From positions 1,489,997-1,553,996 of the forward strand of contig NZ_LR027603.1 in NCBI RefSeq assembly GCF_900605495.1: a DNA stretch of 64,000 bases. The letters run 5' to 3'. The first letter of the stretch is position 1; every line of letters begins with the position of its first letter. Shown here in pieces: positions 1-11,397 of the stretch. Source of the stretch: Bacilliculturomica massiliensis (GTDB taxonomy: Bacteria > Bacillota > Clostridia > Peptostreptococcales > Anaerovoracaceae). Both the position numbers and the translations under genes were made by a program. The notes beneath the pieces are model-generated. The model saw only the letters and a program-made list of their open reading frames with translations. It did no database searches and had not been told where the DNA came from.

Positions 1-1763
1 AGCATACCGCCCAGAGCTGCGGTTCCCATGATGAAACCGACGGCCAGCGGAGCGATAACGGCCAGGAGACCGGGAGCGACCATCTCGCGAAGAGCCGCGC
101 CGGTGGAGATATCTACGCATCTGGCATAATCAGGCTTGGATGTACCAGCCATGATGCCTTTGTCTTCTCTGAACTGTCTTCTTACTTCTTCGATCATCTG
201 GTTTGCCGCCTTGCCCACGGAGTTCATGGTCATCGCGGAGAACGCGAAGGGCAGCATGGCACCGATGAAGATACCCGCGATAACGGCCGGGTTCAGCAGA
301 TCGATGTTGGTCAGGTTCGCTACCTGGGAATAGGATGCGAACAGCGCCAGGGCCGTCAGAGCGGCGGAACCGATGGCAAATCCTTTTCCGATAGCAGCCG
401 TGGTGTTTCCTACGGAGTCCAGCGTATCGGTGATGTTTCTCACTTCGTGGGGCAGCTCCGCCATCTCGGCGATGCCGCCGGCGTTGTCGGAGACCGGACC
501 GTAAGCGTCCACGGCAACGGTCATACCGGCTGTGGAAAGCATACCCACCGCAGCCAGAGCGATCCCGTACAGACCCGCGGAAGCGTTAGCGATCAGAATA
601 CCCACTGCGATGATCAGGATCGGCCATACGGTGGAAAGCATGCCCACGCCCAGGCCGCTGATGATGGTGGTAGCGGCGCCGGTCTGAGACTGCTCCGCGA
701 TCCCTTTTACATATTTGTAATCGGCGGAAGTATAGATCTCCGTGATCTTTCCGATGGCAGTACCTACGATCAGACCGGAGATGACAGCCACCGCACAGTT
801 AAAGTTCTTGAAGAACACGTTGCTCAGCACCAGAGATACCACGATGACCAGCGCTGCGCTCAGATAAGTTCCCATATTCAGCGCTTTCGCAGGGTTTGAT
901 TTCTCGTCGCCCTTGACGAACATGATCCCCACGATAGAAGCCAGAATGCCTACGGCGGAGAGAACCAGCGGGAATACGGAACCCTCCAGCGGGGGAAGCT
1001 CGAAAGCGTCTCCGAACATCGGCGTGATGTTGGGGATGATGACCGCCAGCGTGATGGCGGAGATGATGGAACCTACGTAGGACTCGAACAGGTCGGACCC
1101 CATGCCGGCGACGTCGCCTACATTGTCGCCCACGTTATCCGCGATAACGGCCGGATTTCTCGGGTCGTCCTCGGGGATCCCCGCTTCGACTTTACCAACC
1201 AGGTCTGCGCCCACATCGGCCGCCTTGGTATAGATACCGCCGCCCACACGGCCAAACAGCGCCATGGAGGAAGCTCCCAGTCCAAAACCGGTGATGTATT
1301 CCGCAGTCATTTCAACGCCCAGGAATGCAAACGCCGCGCCGACGCCCAACAGTCCCAGACCAACCACGCACAGACCCATAACGGCGCCGCTTCTGAAAGC
1401 AACTTTCAGCGCCTTGTTCATGCCGCCTTCTCTGGCTGCGTTGGCTGTTCTGACGTTGCCCTTTGTGGCAACTCTCATGCCGCAGTAGCCCGCCAGCACG
1501 GAGAACAGAGCTCCGACCAGATACAGAGCCGCGGTGATGGGATGGATCCCGATCGCCAGAATTACGACCAATACTACGATAACGATGATCATCGTCTTGT
1601 ACTCTCTTCTCAGGAAGGCCATTGCACCTTCACGGATGTACCCGGAAATTTCTTTCATGCGATCATTTCCTTCGTCAACCTTCGTGATCCAGGACGAGAG
1701 TGCATAGGCGACGATCAGAGCAATTATGCCGACTACAGGTGCGACAAATGCCATACTTTCCAT
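1..1763 (-). CDS. hppA: Membrane-bound K+-dependent ion-translocating pyrophosphatase, 3' end cut by window edge
   Basis: Integral membrane pyrophosphatase that couples PPi hydrolysis to H+ or Na+ pumping. The frame opens at the ATG at 1763 behind a strong AAGGAGG site and runs off the left edge, so the extreme C-terminus is missing. The translation carries the family's [18 protein letters not shown] and [14 protein letters not shown] motifs (PPi/Mg binding) and many hydrophobic segments. The signature [16 protein letters not shown] has Ala and Gly where K+-independent enzymes have Lys and Thr, which places it in the K+-dependent class (established for the family). Whether it pumps Na+ or H+ cannot be decided from what I read. 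It lies downstream of secG on the same strand. Confidence 0.96.
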   Translation of the reverse strand, partial: MESMAFVAPVVGIIALIVAYALSSWITKVDEGNDRMKEISGYIREGAMAFLRREYKTMIIVIVVLVVILAIGIHPITAALYLVGALFSVLAGYCGMRVATKGNVRTANAAREGGMNKALKVAFRSGAVMGLCVVGLGLLGVGAAFAFLGVEMTAEYITGFGLGASSMALFGRVGGGIYTKAADVGADLVGKVEAGIPEDDPRNPAVIADNVGDNVGDVAGMGSDLFESYVGSIISAITLAVIIPNITPMFGDAFELPPLEGSVFPLVLSAVGILASIVGIMFVKGDEKSNPAKALNMGTYLSAALVIVVSLVLSNVFFKNFNCAVAVISGLIVGTAIGKITEIYTSADYKYVKGIAEQSQTGAATTIISGLGVGMLSTVWPILIIAVGILIANASAGLYGIALAAVGMLSTAGMTVAVDAYGPVSDNAGGIAEMAELPHEVRNITDTLDSVGNTTAAIGKGFAIGSAALTALALFASYSQVANLTNIDLLNPAVIAGIFIGAMLPFAFSAMTMNSVGKAANQMIEEVRRQFREDKGIMAGTSKPDYARCVDISTGAALREMVAPGLLAVIAPLAVGFIMGTAALGGM

Positions 1764-1802
1764 AATAGTTTTCGTCCTCCTTCGCATTTCCACCAATCAA
1801 AT

Positions 1803-1833
1803 ATTAAGAGGCGTATCCACAACACCTCTTAAT
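1803..1833 (-). terminator. Inverted repeat between secG and hppA
   Basis: Nine-base arms ATTAAGAGG and CCTCTTAAT are separated by 13 bases, giving a hairpin in the secG-hppA intergenic RNA. It is followed by AT-rich sequence but not a clean U-run, so it may be a weak terminator, an attenuator or a processing site rather than a full stop. Confidence 0.4.
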
Positions 1834-1894
1834 CAATTAACCGGTTTTCAATTAATAAATGTATAAATCAGTTCATTGAGCATGGCGCGCCGCA

Positions 1895-2125
1895 TTACTC
1901 AATAGCAACCAAAATCAGGGAGCAGATAATAAACACGATCGCTCCGCCGGCTGTGATCTTGCTCAGGATCGCCTCGTAACCCTGGCTCTTTTTCTTTCCG
2001 AACAGCTGCTCAGCGCCGCCGCTGATGGAACCGGACAGTCCCGCGCTGTTTCCGGACTGAAGCAGAATACTTGCGATCAGCACAAGGCTTGCAACAGCCA
2101 GCAATATCATTAACGCCATTTTCAT
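1895..2125 (-). CDS. secG: Preprotein translocase subunit SecG
   Basis: Small (76 aa) membrane subunit of the SecYEG protein-export channel. Two hydrophobic helices (about residues 3-22 and 52-74) flank the conserved cytoplasmic loop with LLQSGNSAGLSGSISGGAEQLFGKKK, typical of SecG. A longer in-frame opening exists, but the ATG at 2125 has GAGGTG at the correct distance and gives the usual SecG N-terminus. It is placed between eno and hppA on the same strand, and eno-secG linkage is common in Firmicutes. A promoter of its own is visible at 2192-2220. Confidence 0.95.
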   Translation of the reverse strand: MKMALMILLAVASLVLIASILLQSGNSAGLSGSISGGAEQLFGKKKSQGYEAILSKITAGGAIVFIICSLILVAIE

Positions 2126-2191
2126 CGTTACACCTCCTCTGCCGGACGAACGCGAAGCCGCAAACAACGCATCCGTTTAATTAACTTCTAG

Positions 2192-2220
2192 AGTTTACCA
2201 CAATCATGTCCAAAAATCAA
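2192..2220 (-). promoter_or_regulatory. Promoter for secG
   Basis: TTGATT (2215-2220) and TAAACT (2192-2197, preceded by TGG) are 17 bp apart on the minus strand, just downstream of the eno terminator and about 65 bp before the secG start. This is a sigma-A-type promoter by inspection only. Confidence 0.55.
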
Positions 2221-2283
2221 GAAAAATTTCAGCCTGCGGCTCCGAAAGGCCCTGAAATTTCGGGCCCTGAGGTTCCGCAGGCT
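2221..2283 (-). terminator. Rho-independent terminator after eno
   Basis: On the minus strand AGCCTGCGG pairs with CCGCAGGCT around an inner GGGCCC/GGGCC stem, followed by GAAATTTTTCTTG. It closes the rpoN-pgk-tpiA-eno transcription unit. Confidence 0.75.
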
Positions 2284-2346
2284 GTGAAAGGCGCCCGGCG
2301 GGCGCCATCCATGTCTTCCCCCGTCTGACGCCGGAAGGATTCCACG

Positions 2347-3681
<1,335 letters not shown>

Positions 3682-3815
3682 TTACCGAACAGTTCCAAAC
3701 ATTCCAAAATGCCGCCGAAGCTCTCTCAAAGCCCTGGATAGCCCTTATCCTTACTCCGATACGTCTCCCATGGACGCGCCTCCGACCGGGCCCGCCGGTC
3801 CGCCCCAGCGCGCTT

Positions 3816-4562
3816 TTAAAAATTCACGATCCGGATAAAGTCCTCCGGCTTGAGACTGGCGCCGCCCACCAGGGCCCCGTCGATCTCCTCCATGTTCATG
3901 ATCTCTTCCGCATTGTCCGGCTTCACGCTGCCGCCGTACTGGATCACTACTTCTTCAGAGATCTCGTCCCCATAGATATCCTCCAGTACCTTGCGGATAT
4001 AGCCGCACATCTCGTTGGCCTGCTCCGGCGTGGCTGTCCTGCCCGTGCCGATGGCCCACACGGGCTCATAGGCGATGACCAGCGATTTGATCTGATCCGG
4101 GCTCAGTCCCTTCACCGCAGCTTCCGTCTGCGCCTTCACTACCTGGGGAGCCTTTCCGGCGTCTCTCTGCTCAAGGACCTCGCCCACGCAGAGGATGGGG
4201 ATGATCCCGTGCTCAAAGGCCTTGCGGAGCTTTTTATTTACGGTCTCGTCCGTCTCCGCAAAATACTGCCGGCGCTCGGAATGACCGATGATGCAGTAAT
4301 CCACGCCGATCTCCTCCAGCATGCCGGCGGAGATCTCGCCTGTAAACGCTCCGCTCTCCTCGAAGTGCATGTTCTGAGCGCCCAGCTTCACGCCGCTGGT
4401 CCCGAAGGCTTCTTTCAGGGCCGCAAGCTGTGTAAAAGGCGCGCAGACGGCCACGTTCACGTCGGACTTTTCATAGAGCGCGAGAAACTCTCCCGCGAAA
4501 GCCCGGGCCTCCGACGTGTTCTTGAACATTTTCCAGTTCCCTGCGATGAATGGTTTACGCAT
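3816..4562 (-). CDS. tpiA: Triosephosphate isomerase
   Basis: Interconverts dihydroxyacetone phosphate and glyceraldehyde 3-phosphate. It is 248 aa, a normal single-domain TIM barrel. Visible landmarks are the N-terminal AGNWKMFK with the active-site Lys, the catalytic His in IIGHSERR, the catalytic Glu and flexible loop in AYEPVWAIGTG, and the phosphate-binding QYGGSVKPDN and GALVGGASL. The ATG at 4562 follows GAGGAGG. It lies 11 bases downstream of pgk and ahead of eno, so it is cotranscribed with both. Confidence 0.98.
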   Translation of the reverse strand: MRKPFIAGNWKMFKNTSEARAFAGEFLALYEKSDVNVAVCAPFTQLAALKEAFGTSGVKLGAQNMHFEESGAFTGEISAGMLEEIGVDYCIIGHSERRQYFAETDETVNKKLRKAFEHGIIPILCVGEVLEQRDAGKAPQVVKAQTEAAVKGLSPDQIKSLVIAYEPVWAIGTGRTATPEQANEMCGYIRKVLEDIYGDEISEEVVIQYGGSVKPDNAEEIMNMEEIDGALVGGASLKPEDFIRIVNF

Positions 4563-4573
4563 TTTGTCCTCCT

Positions 4574-5761
4574 CTATTTATCCATCAATACCGCCACCCC
4601 CGGCAGCTCTTTTCCCTCCAGAAATTCCAGAGAAGCGCCGCCTCCGGTGGAGATGTGCGTCATTTTGTCCTCCAGCCCGAACTGCTTCACCGCAGCGGCG
4701 GAATCCCCGCCGCCGATGATCGTCACCCCGCTGCTGGCGGCCATGGCCTCCGCCACCGCTCTCGTTCCCTTCGCGAAATTCTCCATCTCAAAGACGCCTA
4801 CAGGGCCGTTCCAGATAATGGTCTTCGCCTTGGCGATCTCGTCGCAGAACAGCCGGATGCTCTTGTCTCCGATGTCCAGTCCCTGCATGTCGGCAGGCAT
4901 TTTATCCCTGTCGCAGACGAAGTTTTCCGTGTCGTTTTTAAATTCCTTTGCCACTCTGACGTCCACGGGCAGGATCAGATCTACGCCCTTTTCCCTGGCC
5001 TTTTCCAAAAGTCCCGCGGCCAGATCCGTCTTATCCGCCTCCAGAATGGAGGTCCCTACCTCCAGGCCCATGGATTTATAGAAGGTGTAGGCCATACCGC
5101 CGCCGATGATCAGACTGTCTACCTTTTCCAGCAGGCTTTCGATGACAGTGATCTTATCGCTGACCTTGGCTCCGCCCATAATGGCCAGGAAGGGACGCTG
5201 GGGAGCTTCCACCGCTTCGTCCAGAAATTTCAGCTCCTTCTCGATCAGAAAGCCCGATACCGCCGGCAGAAACGCCGCGATGCCCGCCGTAGAAGAATGG
5301 GCCCTGTGAGCCGTTCCGAACGCGTCGTTCACGAAGATCTCGGCCAGTTCCGCCAGTTCTCTGGAAAAACCTTCGCCGTTCTTCGTCTCTTCCTTTCTGA
5401 ACCGCACGTTTTCCAGAAGCATGACCTGCCCCGGCTCCAGCGCTTTGGCCGCCGCCCTGACTTCGTCGTTCACCACTTCGGGAACGCTCTCGAAGATCAC
5501 CGGTTTTCCCAGCAGGCAGCCAAGGCGGTCCGCCACCGGCTTCAGGCTGTACTTGGGATCCGGCTGGCCGTCCGGTCTGCCCAGATGGGACATGAGTATG
5601 ATCTTGGCCTGATTGTCGATCAGATACCGGATCGTCGGCAGCGCCGAGGTGATGCGGATATCGTCGGTAATATTGCGGTCCGCGTCCAGCGGCACGTTAA
5701 AATCGCATCTGACGATAACGGTCTTCTGTTTCACGTCGATGTCTCTGACTGTCTTTTTCAT
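4574..5761 (-). CDS. pgk: Phosphoglycerate kinase
   Basis: ATP-forming glycolytic kinase (1,3-bisphosphoglycerate + ADP to 3-phosphoglycerate + ATP), 395 aa. It shows the N-domain [10 protein letters not shown], the SHLGRP motif, LLENVRF, the hinge GGAKVSDK and GGGMAYTF, and the C-terminal nucleotide loop GGGDSAAA. The ATG at 5761 has GGGAGG six bases upstream; an in-frame extension of 11 codons lacks such a site. The gene sits between rpoN and tpiA, about 100 bp after rpoN. No gap gene precedes it. Confidence 0.98.
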   Translation of the reverse strand: MKKTVRDIDVKQKTVIVRCDFNVPLDADRNITDDIRITSALPTIRYLIDNQAKIILMSHLGRPDGQPDPKYSLKPVADRLGCLLGKPVIFESVPEVVNDEVRAAAKALEPGQVMLLENVRFRKEETKNGEGFSRELAELAEIFVNDAFGTAHRAHSSTAGIAAFLPAVSGFLIEKELKFLDEAVEAPQRPFLAIMGGAKVSDKITVIESLLEKVDSLIIGGGMAYTFYKSMGLEVGTSILEADKTDLAAGLLEKAREKGVDLILPVDVRVAKEFKNDTENFVCDRDKMPADMQGLDIGDKSIRLFCDEIAKAKTIIWNGPVGVFEMENFAKGTRAVAEAMAASSGVTIIGGGDSAAAVKQFGLEDKMTHISTGGGASLEFLEGKELPGVAVLMDK

Positions 5762-5860
5762 AATAAACCTCCCTAAACTAACTCTCCAACGCAAGAAAGG
5801 CCGGCTGAGACATTTGTATTTTCACCGTCCGTCCGCGCGACCTCCCTGTACATTCTGTTA

Positions 5861-7348
5861 TTAATACCGCTTCCTCTTTGAGGAAGACGGAACATTCATC
5901 TCATCCCGATATTTTGCCACCGTGCGCCGGGAAATATCGATCCCCCGCTCCGCCAGGATCTCGACCATGGCCTGGTCGCTCTTGGGCGCCTTGGGATCCT
6001 CGTGATCCACGATCTCTTTGATGATCGTCTTAATGCTCTCCGACGCGATGCCCTCGCCGGTGCTGCCTGAGACTCCGCTGGTGAAGAAATACTTGATCTC
6101 AAACACGCCCCGCGGACTCTGCATATACTTTCCGTTGATGGAACGGCTGACCGTGGATTCGTGGATCCCCACCTCGTCCGCGATCTGCTTCAGCGTCAGA
6201 GTTTTCAGATATTTCGGCCCGTAGTCGAAGAAGTCCGCCTGATATTTGACCACGGCGCTGACCACGTTGTAGATGGTCTGCCGCCGCTGCTCGATGCTTT
6301 TGATCAGCCACAGAGCGGAATTCAGCCTCCCTGTCAGGAATTTTGAGATATTGGACTCTTTATCCGCTTCGATGAGCACCTTCTGGTAATAGGGGCTCAG
6401 CGTCAGTCTCGGGGTGCTGCTCTCATTCACCATGACCACGTACTGACCGTCCACCTTTTCCACCGTCACATCCGGAATGATGTAACGCGTCTCCGAGGCG
6501 GAGCCGAACTGCCGGCCTGGCTTGGGCTCCAGAGAACGGATCAGGTCGCAGATCTCCTGGGCTTCCTTCACCGTGATATTCATCGCCCTGGCAATGCTGC
6601 TCAGACGATTGTTTGCCAGATCCTCCAGATGATGATCCACCACCTCCAGCACGACCTCGTCGTCCCGGCCGCTGTGGACCAGCTGGATCTTCAGGCATTC
6701 CCTGAGGTCCCGCGCCCCTACGCCGGTGGGGTCGAAACCCTGAATGATCTGCAGGACCTCCTCCGCCTTTTCCGGGGAGATGCCGAACTGCTTCGCCATC
6801 TCAGGAAGGGATTGAGTCAGATACCCGTTTTCATCCAGCGCCTCGATCATGTAGATGGCGACCTGCCTGCAGCTTCGCTTCATGGTCACGAACTGCAGCT
6901 GGAACATCAGGTGTTCGGTGAGCGTAATATCTGGGCTGACCACCTGCTCGTAGGAATAATCGTTCTGATTGGGATCGTACTGCCACTGCTTATAGCTGAT
7001 GTCGTCGTACTCTCGCTCTTTGAAATGCTCCGCCCAGTCGAAGGGCTCGTCGGGCTTTTCCTTATTCGGCTCCAGCTTGTTGGCGTATTTTTCCTCGAAG
7101 CTTTCCTCCGACTTCGTATTATCGTACTTTTCTTCGAATTTGTCTTCGTACTTCTCGCCGTCTGAGGAACTCTGCTCTCCCTGTCCGCCGCTGTCGATAT
7201 CCAGGATCGGATTCGTCAAAAGCTGTTCTTCTACATAGTTTTCCAGTTCCTGTGTGTTAAACTGCAGGATCTGGATCGCCTGGATCAACTCCGGCGTCAT
7301 AACCAGTTTTTGTGATTGTTCGATTGTCAAATCATAACCAAGTCTCAT
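5861..7348 (-). CDS. rpoN: RNA polymerase sigma-54 factor
   Basis: Alternative sigma factor (495 aa) that needs an AAA+ activator to open -24/-12 promoters. The N-terminal Gln/Leu-rich activator region (TIEQSQKLVMTPELIQAIQILQ) is followed by an acidic linker (about residues 55-110), the core-binding domain, the HTH (LKQIADEVGIHESTVSRSING) and the C-terminal RpoN box (SRRTVAKYRDEMNVP). The start at 7348 follows GAGGCGAGG. It heads the glycolytic cluster, in the place where many Firmicutes carry the CggR regulator. A GAFTGA-type activator and a -24/-12 promoter occur at 38-40 kb. Confidence 0.97.
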   Translation of the reverse strand: MRLGYDLTIEQSQKLVMTPELIQAIQILQFNTQELENYVEEQLLTNPILDIDSGGQGEQSSSDGEKYEDKFEEKYDNTKSEESFEEKYANKLEPNKEKPDEPFDWAEHFKEREYDDISYKQWQYDPNQNDYSYEQVVSPDITLTEHLMFQLQFVTMKRSCRQVAIYMIEALDENGYLTQSLPEMAKQFGISPEKAEEVLQIIQGFDPTGVGARDLRECLKIQLVHSGRDDEVVLEVVDHHLEDLANNRLSSIARAMNITVKEAQEICDLIRSLEPKPGRQFGSASETRYIIPDVTVEKVDGQYVVMVNESSTPRLTLSPYYQKVLIEADKESNISKFLTGRLNSALWLIKSIEQRRQTIYNVVSAVVKYQADFFDYGPKYLKTLTLKQIADEVGIHESTVSRSINGKYMQSPRGVFEIKYFFTSGVSGSTGEGIASESIKTIIKEIVDHEDPKAPKSDQAMVEILAERGIDISRRTVAKYRDEMNVPSSSKRKRY

Positions 7349-7400
7349 AATCCTCGCCTCTCTGAACAATTGTCACTGCAGCACTCAAACACTAAGAGTA

Positions 7401-7406
7401 ATTATA
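7401..7406 (-). promoter_or_regulatory. Extended -10 promoter for rpoN
   Basis: The minus strand reads TGTTATAAT (extended -10, consensus TATAAT) about 55 bp before the rpoN start. The -35 position is poor (TTTCGA at 17 bp). Confidence 0.5.
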
Positions 7407-7449
7407 ACACATTTTTGCCCACATCGAAAGCAGAATTCATTCGTGGAAT

Positions 7450-9087
7450 TTAATATTTGTCGTTGTCGATCACATAGAAGCAGATGCGCCTCATGTAGTC
7501 CACCACTCGTTCCATGTGGCCCACCATATCCAGAAACAGCACGCCGGAACCGGGATTGCAGACTCCTTGATTCAGCCGTTCCACATGGGACTCCCGCAGG
7601 GTCTCCTCCATGTTGCCCAGCTTGATCTCCGCGGACAGAAGGCGGTTGGCCTTCTGCGCATCGCCGTTCCTGATGGTCGGGATCAGCCCTTCCGCCACAT
7701 TCATGATGAGTTCCTGGAGATCCGTCAGTTCCTTCTTTGCGTCCTCGCTCAGATGGATGCCGTTCTTCTTCTTAAAGGTAGCCAGCTTGGATATGGTAAA
7801 AGCGGCGTCGCTGATCCGCTCCACGTCTCCCGTGACCCCCAGCATCAGATTGAGGCTCCTGTGCTGCGCTTCGGAGATATTTCTCCGGGACAGCTTCACC
7901 AGATAGACCTCGATCTCTTTCTGCATGCGGATCACGTTGCTCTCTTCCTCCTCCACCCGCGTCACATATTTTTCCGCCCCTGTGAGCACCGCTTTGCAGC
8001 TGCAGTCGAACAGCTCAAGAGAAAGTTCCGCCATCACGGCGATCTCGTTATTGGTCTGAGCCAGCGCCAGCCCCGGCGTCTCCAGCATCCGCACGTCCAG
8101 GCTGGACGTGTCCGCCTTGACCTCCTGTTTTCTGGCGGGAACGATTTTTCCCGACAGTCCCACCAGCCTGCCCACCAGCGGCAGACAGATGACGGCCGTG
8201 CCCAGGTTGAACAGCGTGTGGGCGTTGGCGATCTGCCTGCCCACGTTGACCGGAGACAGGAAAAACAGCAATTCCTCGAACCAGCCCCGGAAAAACAATA
8301 CCACCAGCACTGCGCCGAAGGTGTTGAACAGCAGATGGATCACCGCCGCCCTCTTTCCGGTGCGGGTGGCGCCTCTGGCCGCCAGAACGGCCGTCAGGCA
8401 CTTTCCGATATTGATGCCCAGGATCAGGGCCAGTCCCGCGTCCAGGTTCAGAAGACCTCTGGCCGACATGGCGATCATGATGCCCGTGATGACGCTGCTG
8501 CTTCTGAGCACCGCCGTCAGCAGGAATCCCACCAGAATGATGAGAATAAAACCGCCCTGGGAAAGATTTTCACTCCAGCGTATAAACTGCTGCACGGAAG
8601 GATATTGGAGCAGCGGCAGCAGAGCGGACTCGATGAAGATCATCCCCACGAACATTATGCCCGCTCCCACAAAAATTCCAGCTAATTCTTCGATTTTTTT
8701 GCTTTTGGTATATTTCCAGAAAAAAACTGCCACGCCTACGATGCAGGGTGCCAGCAGTTCAACGCGAAACGCCAGCAGCTGAGCCGTCACCGTGGTTCCG
8801 ATATTGGCCCCCATGATGACTCCCGCAGCCTGGACCAGCGACATCATGCCCGCGTTTACCAGGCCCACCACCATGACTGTGGTCGCCGTGCTTTTCTGAT
8901 TGATCATCGTCACGATCATACCCGCAAAAATGCTTTTCAGCGTGCTCTTTCTGGACATTTCCAGCAGCCGCAGGGTCTTTCCTTCTGTGACGAGCTCAAG
9001 GGAATCTTTCATCACTTCGATTCCGTAAAGAAGCAGACCGGATCCCCCCAGGATCTGAAACGCTATGAGCAGATTTGCAAACGACAT
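7450..9087 (-). CDS. Na/Pi cotransporter family protein with PhoU-like C-terminus
   Basis: Predicted Na+-coupled phosphate transporter of the NptA/YjbB type (545 aa). The N-terminal two thirds is membrane-embedded and contains the two inverted family signatures, near NQKSTATTVMVVGLVNAG and RSSSVITGIMIAMS. In the first, the usual QSSSA is changed to QKSTA. Residues from about 330 onward form a soluble helical PhoU-like domain. An ATG three codons upstream also exists; I chose 9087 because AGAAGGA is about 9 bases before it. It lies 31 bases after trmL on the same strand. Substrate is inferred from the family only. Confidence 0.88.
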   Translation of the reverse strand: MSFANLLIAFQILGGSGLLLYGIEVMKDSLELVTEGKTLRLLEMSRKSTLKSIFAGMIVTMINQKSTATTVMVVGLVNAGMMSLVQAAGVIMGANIGTTVTAQLLAFRVELLAPCIVGVAVFFWKYTKSKKIEELAGIFVGAGIMFVGMIFIESALLPLLQYPSVQQFIRWSENLSQGGFILIILVGFLLTAVLRSSSVITGIMIAMSARGLLNLDAGLALILGINIGKCLTAVLAARGATRTGKRAAVIHLLFNTFGAVLVVLFFRGWFEELLFFLSPVNVGRQIANAHTLFNLGTAVICLPLVGRLVGLSGKIVPARKQEVKADTSSLDVRMLETPGLALAQTNNEIAVMAELSLELFDCSCKAVLTGAEKYVTRVEEEESNVIRMQKEIEVYLVKLSRRNISEAQHRSLNLMLGVTGDVERISDAAFTISKLATFKKKNGIHLSEDAKKELTDLQELIMNVAEGLIPTIRNGDAQKANRLLSAEIKLGNMEETLRESHVERLNQGVCNPGSGVLFLDMVGHMERVVDYMRRICFYVIDNDKY

Positions 9088-9118
9088 TTGACTCATTCCT
9101 TCTTTCTTACTATATTAG

Positions 9119-9589
9119 CTATTCCAGATCAGGAAACCCCGCCTGACGCAGAGCTTCAAACAAAATAATATTTACCGAGTTGGCCAGATTCAGCGAGCGC
9201 AGCCTGGTGTCCGCGCTCATGGGGACCCGAACGGTCCGTTCCTGATGGGCCTGTACAAAGTCCCGGGGAAGTCCCGCCGTCTCTCTGCCGAACAGGATCA
9301 TGCACTCGTCCTCATAACGCACATCCGTGTATTTCCGGGTGCCCTTCGTGGTGGCCAGATAGAGCGCCCTGTCCCCGTACTGTTCCATAAACGCTTCCAG
9401 ACTCTCGTGTACTTCCAGTTTTACAAAGGGCCAGTAATCCAGACCTGCACGCTTCAGCTGCCTGTCCTCGATGGAAAAGCCCAGGGGCCTGACCAGATGG
9501 AGCACGCTGCCGGTGGCCGCGCAGGACCGGGCGATATTTCCGGTATTGGGCGGGATCTCCGGCTCCACCAACACGATGTGAAATGCCAT
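9119..9589 (-). CDS. trmL: tRNA (cytidine(34)-2'-O)-methyltransferase
   Basis: SPOUT-class methyltransferase (156 aa) that 2'-O-methylates the wobble base of certain tRNA-Leu. It has the N-terminal LVEPEIPPNTGNIARSCAA, the LHLVRPLGFSIEDRQLKRAGLDYW region, and the C-terminal knot motifs LFGRETAGLP and RSLNLANSVNIILFEALRQ. The start at 9589 has AAGGAAG upstream; the seven extra in-frame codons are not supported. It is the first gene of a probable two-gene unit with the Na/Pi-like transporter. Confidence 0.93.
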   Translation of the reverse strand: MAFHIVLVEPEIPPNTGNIARSCAATGSVLHLVRPLGFSIEDRQLKRAGLDYWPFVKLEVHESLEAFMEQYGDRALYLATTKGTRKYTDVRYEDECMILFGRETAGLPRDFVQAHQERTVRVPMSADTRLRSLNLANSVNIILFEALRQAGFPDLE

Positions 9590-9738
9590 GTCAAACTTCC
9601 TTTCTGTCATGCGCCTGTCACGCGCCTGTCGCGCCTGCCTCCTGCGCCGGCCTTACGGCCAGACCCACGGATGTGCGCGCCTGTTTCTTCCTCTTCTCAA
9701 CAGGACGCCTGTCCGCCGCCCTTTCATTCTCTAATGTA

Positions 9739-9744
9739 ATCATA
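9739..9744 (-). promoter_or_regulatory. Possible extended -10 promoter for trmL
   Basis: TGTTATGAT on the minus strand gives an extended -10 about 150 bp before trmL, with no convincing -35. The 345-bp trmL-hom intergenic region otherwise holds only the divergent hom promoter. Confidence 0.35.
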
Positions 9745-9825
9745 ACACAGAATGTCCGGATGCGTGAACAAAATCGGCCTGTGCCAGTGTCAGACGCTAT
9801 TATAATAAATTTTTGCAACTTTAGG

Positions 9826-9854
9826 AAGACATTTTTTCAAGAATATTATATAAT
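9826..9854 (+). promoter_or_regulatory. Promoter for hom
   Basis: AAGACA (9826-9831) and a consensus TATAAT (9849-9854) are 17 bp apart, 80 bp before the hom start. Confidence 0.6.
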
Positions 9855-9934
9855 GTACCTACTATTGAATTTTTGCCTTCGCCTGTACATCTTTCGTCTG
9901 AAGGCAGTGAAAAAATCTCGGAGGTCAGATACAA

Positions 9935-11242
9935 ATGAATAAACAGAAGATAAAGATCGGTATGCTGGGCTTTGGCACTGTAGGCGGCGGCACTTACCGC
10001 ATGCTTGCCAGCAACGGCAAGATCATTGAAGACAGCACCGGCGTGGAATTGGAGATCTCCAGGATCCTCGTCCGGGACAAGTCCCGTAAGAGAGATGTGG
10101 ACGCCCCTGCAGAGCTGTTCACGGAAGATCCCGACGACATCCTGAAAAATCCGGATATCGACGTGGTCGTGGAAGTGATGGGCGGGCTTCAGCCGGCCAC
10201 GGACTATATCGCTGAGGCGATCCGGTCGAAAAAACACGTGGTGACGGCCAACAAAGCGGTCATAGCCAAGGACGGACCCGGCCTGACGGATCTGGCTGTC
10301 CAAAATAAAGTCATTCTCCGCTACGAAGCCAGCGTGGGCGGCGGCATCCCCATTTTGAACGCCCTCTCCACCTCTCTGCAGGCCAATGAGTTTACGGAGG
10401 TCACCGGCATCGTCAACGGAACCACCAACTACATTCTGTCTCAGATGACAGACAACGATATGAGTTATGAGGACGCCCTGAAGGACGCACAGGCCAGAGG
10501 CTTTGCGGAAGCCGACCCCACCGCTGACGTGGAAGGCTACGACGCCGTAAACAAACTGTCCATTCTGATCTCCACCGCTTTCGGCGTGCGCGTGGCTCCG
10601 GAAGATATTCCGCGGGAAGGCATCACCAATATTACAAAGGAAGACATCGGTTTCGCCACCCAGTTTGGATATAAGATCAAACTTCTGGCCCAGGCCAGAA
10701 GATACCGCTCTACCCTGGAATGCCACGTGCAGCCGGCCATGGTGCCTATGGGCCATCCTCTGGCCACGGTAAACAACGAGTTCAACGCTGTGTTTGCCAA
10801 AGGAAACGCCGTGGACGACGTCATGCTGTACGGCAAAGGCGCGGGAGCCATGCCCACGGCCAGCGCTGTTGTGGGCGACCTCTTCGAGATCGCCAGAGCT
10901 TACGCCACCGGCACCACGGAGCAGAGCATTCCCACCGCAGTCAACGACAATACCAGTCTCACCTTTGACGGGGAGGGACAAAACATGTATTATGTTAACC
11001 TGATCGCCGAGGATATGCCCGGCGTTCTGGGAACCATCGCCACCACCTTCGGCAACTACGGCATCGGCATCGACACCTTCCTGCAGCGCAGCAGAGGCAG
11101 AAAGACCGGCCGCCACGTGCCCCTGATCTACATCCTCCACGAAGTCACCCGCGACCGCCTGAACGAGGCGCTGGAGGAGATCGTGAAGTTTACCTTTGTA
11201 AAGGAAGTAAAAAGCATCATCAGCGTGGCCTGTCTCGACTGA
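9935..11242 (+). CDS. hom: Homoserine dehydrogenase
   Basis: NAD(P)-dependent reduction of aspartate semialdehyde to homoserine, on the path to threonine and methionine (435 aa). Domains in order: Rossmann nucleotide-binding fold (GMLGFGTVGGGTYRML), the substrate/catalytic domain (ANKAVIAKDG, ASVGGGIPI, NGTTNYILS, ADPTADVEGYDAVNKLSIL) and a C-terminal ACT domain from about residue 350 (YYVNLIAEDMPGVLGTIATTFG), the usual site of threonine feedback. The ATG follows GGAGGT by about 10 bases. The next plus-strand gene encodes an unrelated SEC-C protein; thrB and thrC are not present here. Confidence 0.97.
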   Translation: MNKQKIKIGMLGFGTVGGGTYRMLASNGKIIEDSTGVELEISRILVRDKSRKRDVDAPAELFTEDPDDILKNPDIDVVVEVMGGLQPATDYIAEAIRSKKHVVTANKAVIAKDGPGLTDLAVQNKVILRYEASVGGGIPILNALSTSLQANEFTEVTGIVNGTTNYILSQMTDNDMSYEDALKDAQARGFAEADPTADVEGYDAVNKLSILISTAFGVRVAPEDIPREGITNITKEDIGFATQFGYKIKLLAQARRYRSTLECHVQPAMVPMGHPLATVNNEFNAVFAKGNAVDDVMLYGKGAGAMPTASAVVGDLFEIARAYATGTTEQSIPTAVNDNTSLTFDGEGQNMYYVNLIAEDMPGVLGTIATTFGNYGIGIDTFLQRSRGRKTGRHVPLIYILHEVTRDRLNEALEEIVKFTFVKEVKSIISVACLD

Positions 11243-11276
11243 GACCGGCCCAAGGGACGGAACCACCGGCCCGGCC

Positions 11277-11352
11277 GCGCCCAGAACGTTTGACTGCGCC
11301 CAGAATGTTTGACTGCGCCCAGAACGTTTGGCCGCGCCCAGAACGTTTGCCT
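11277..11352 (+). repeat. 19-bp minisatellite, four units
   Basis: Four direct repeats of a unit around CTGCGCCCAGAACGTTTGA, one with A-to-G-type changes, fill most of the hom-SEC-C gap. The period is exactly 19 bp. Confidence 0.9.
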
Positions 11353-11397
11353 GCGGCAGAGCCTTGTTAACAAATGAATTAAAGGAGCTAATAAGAA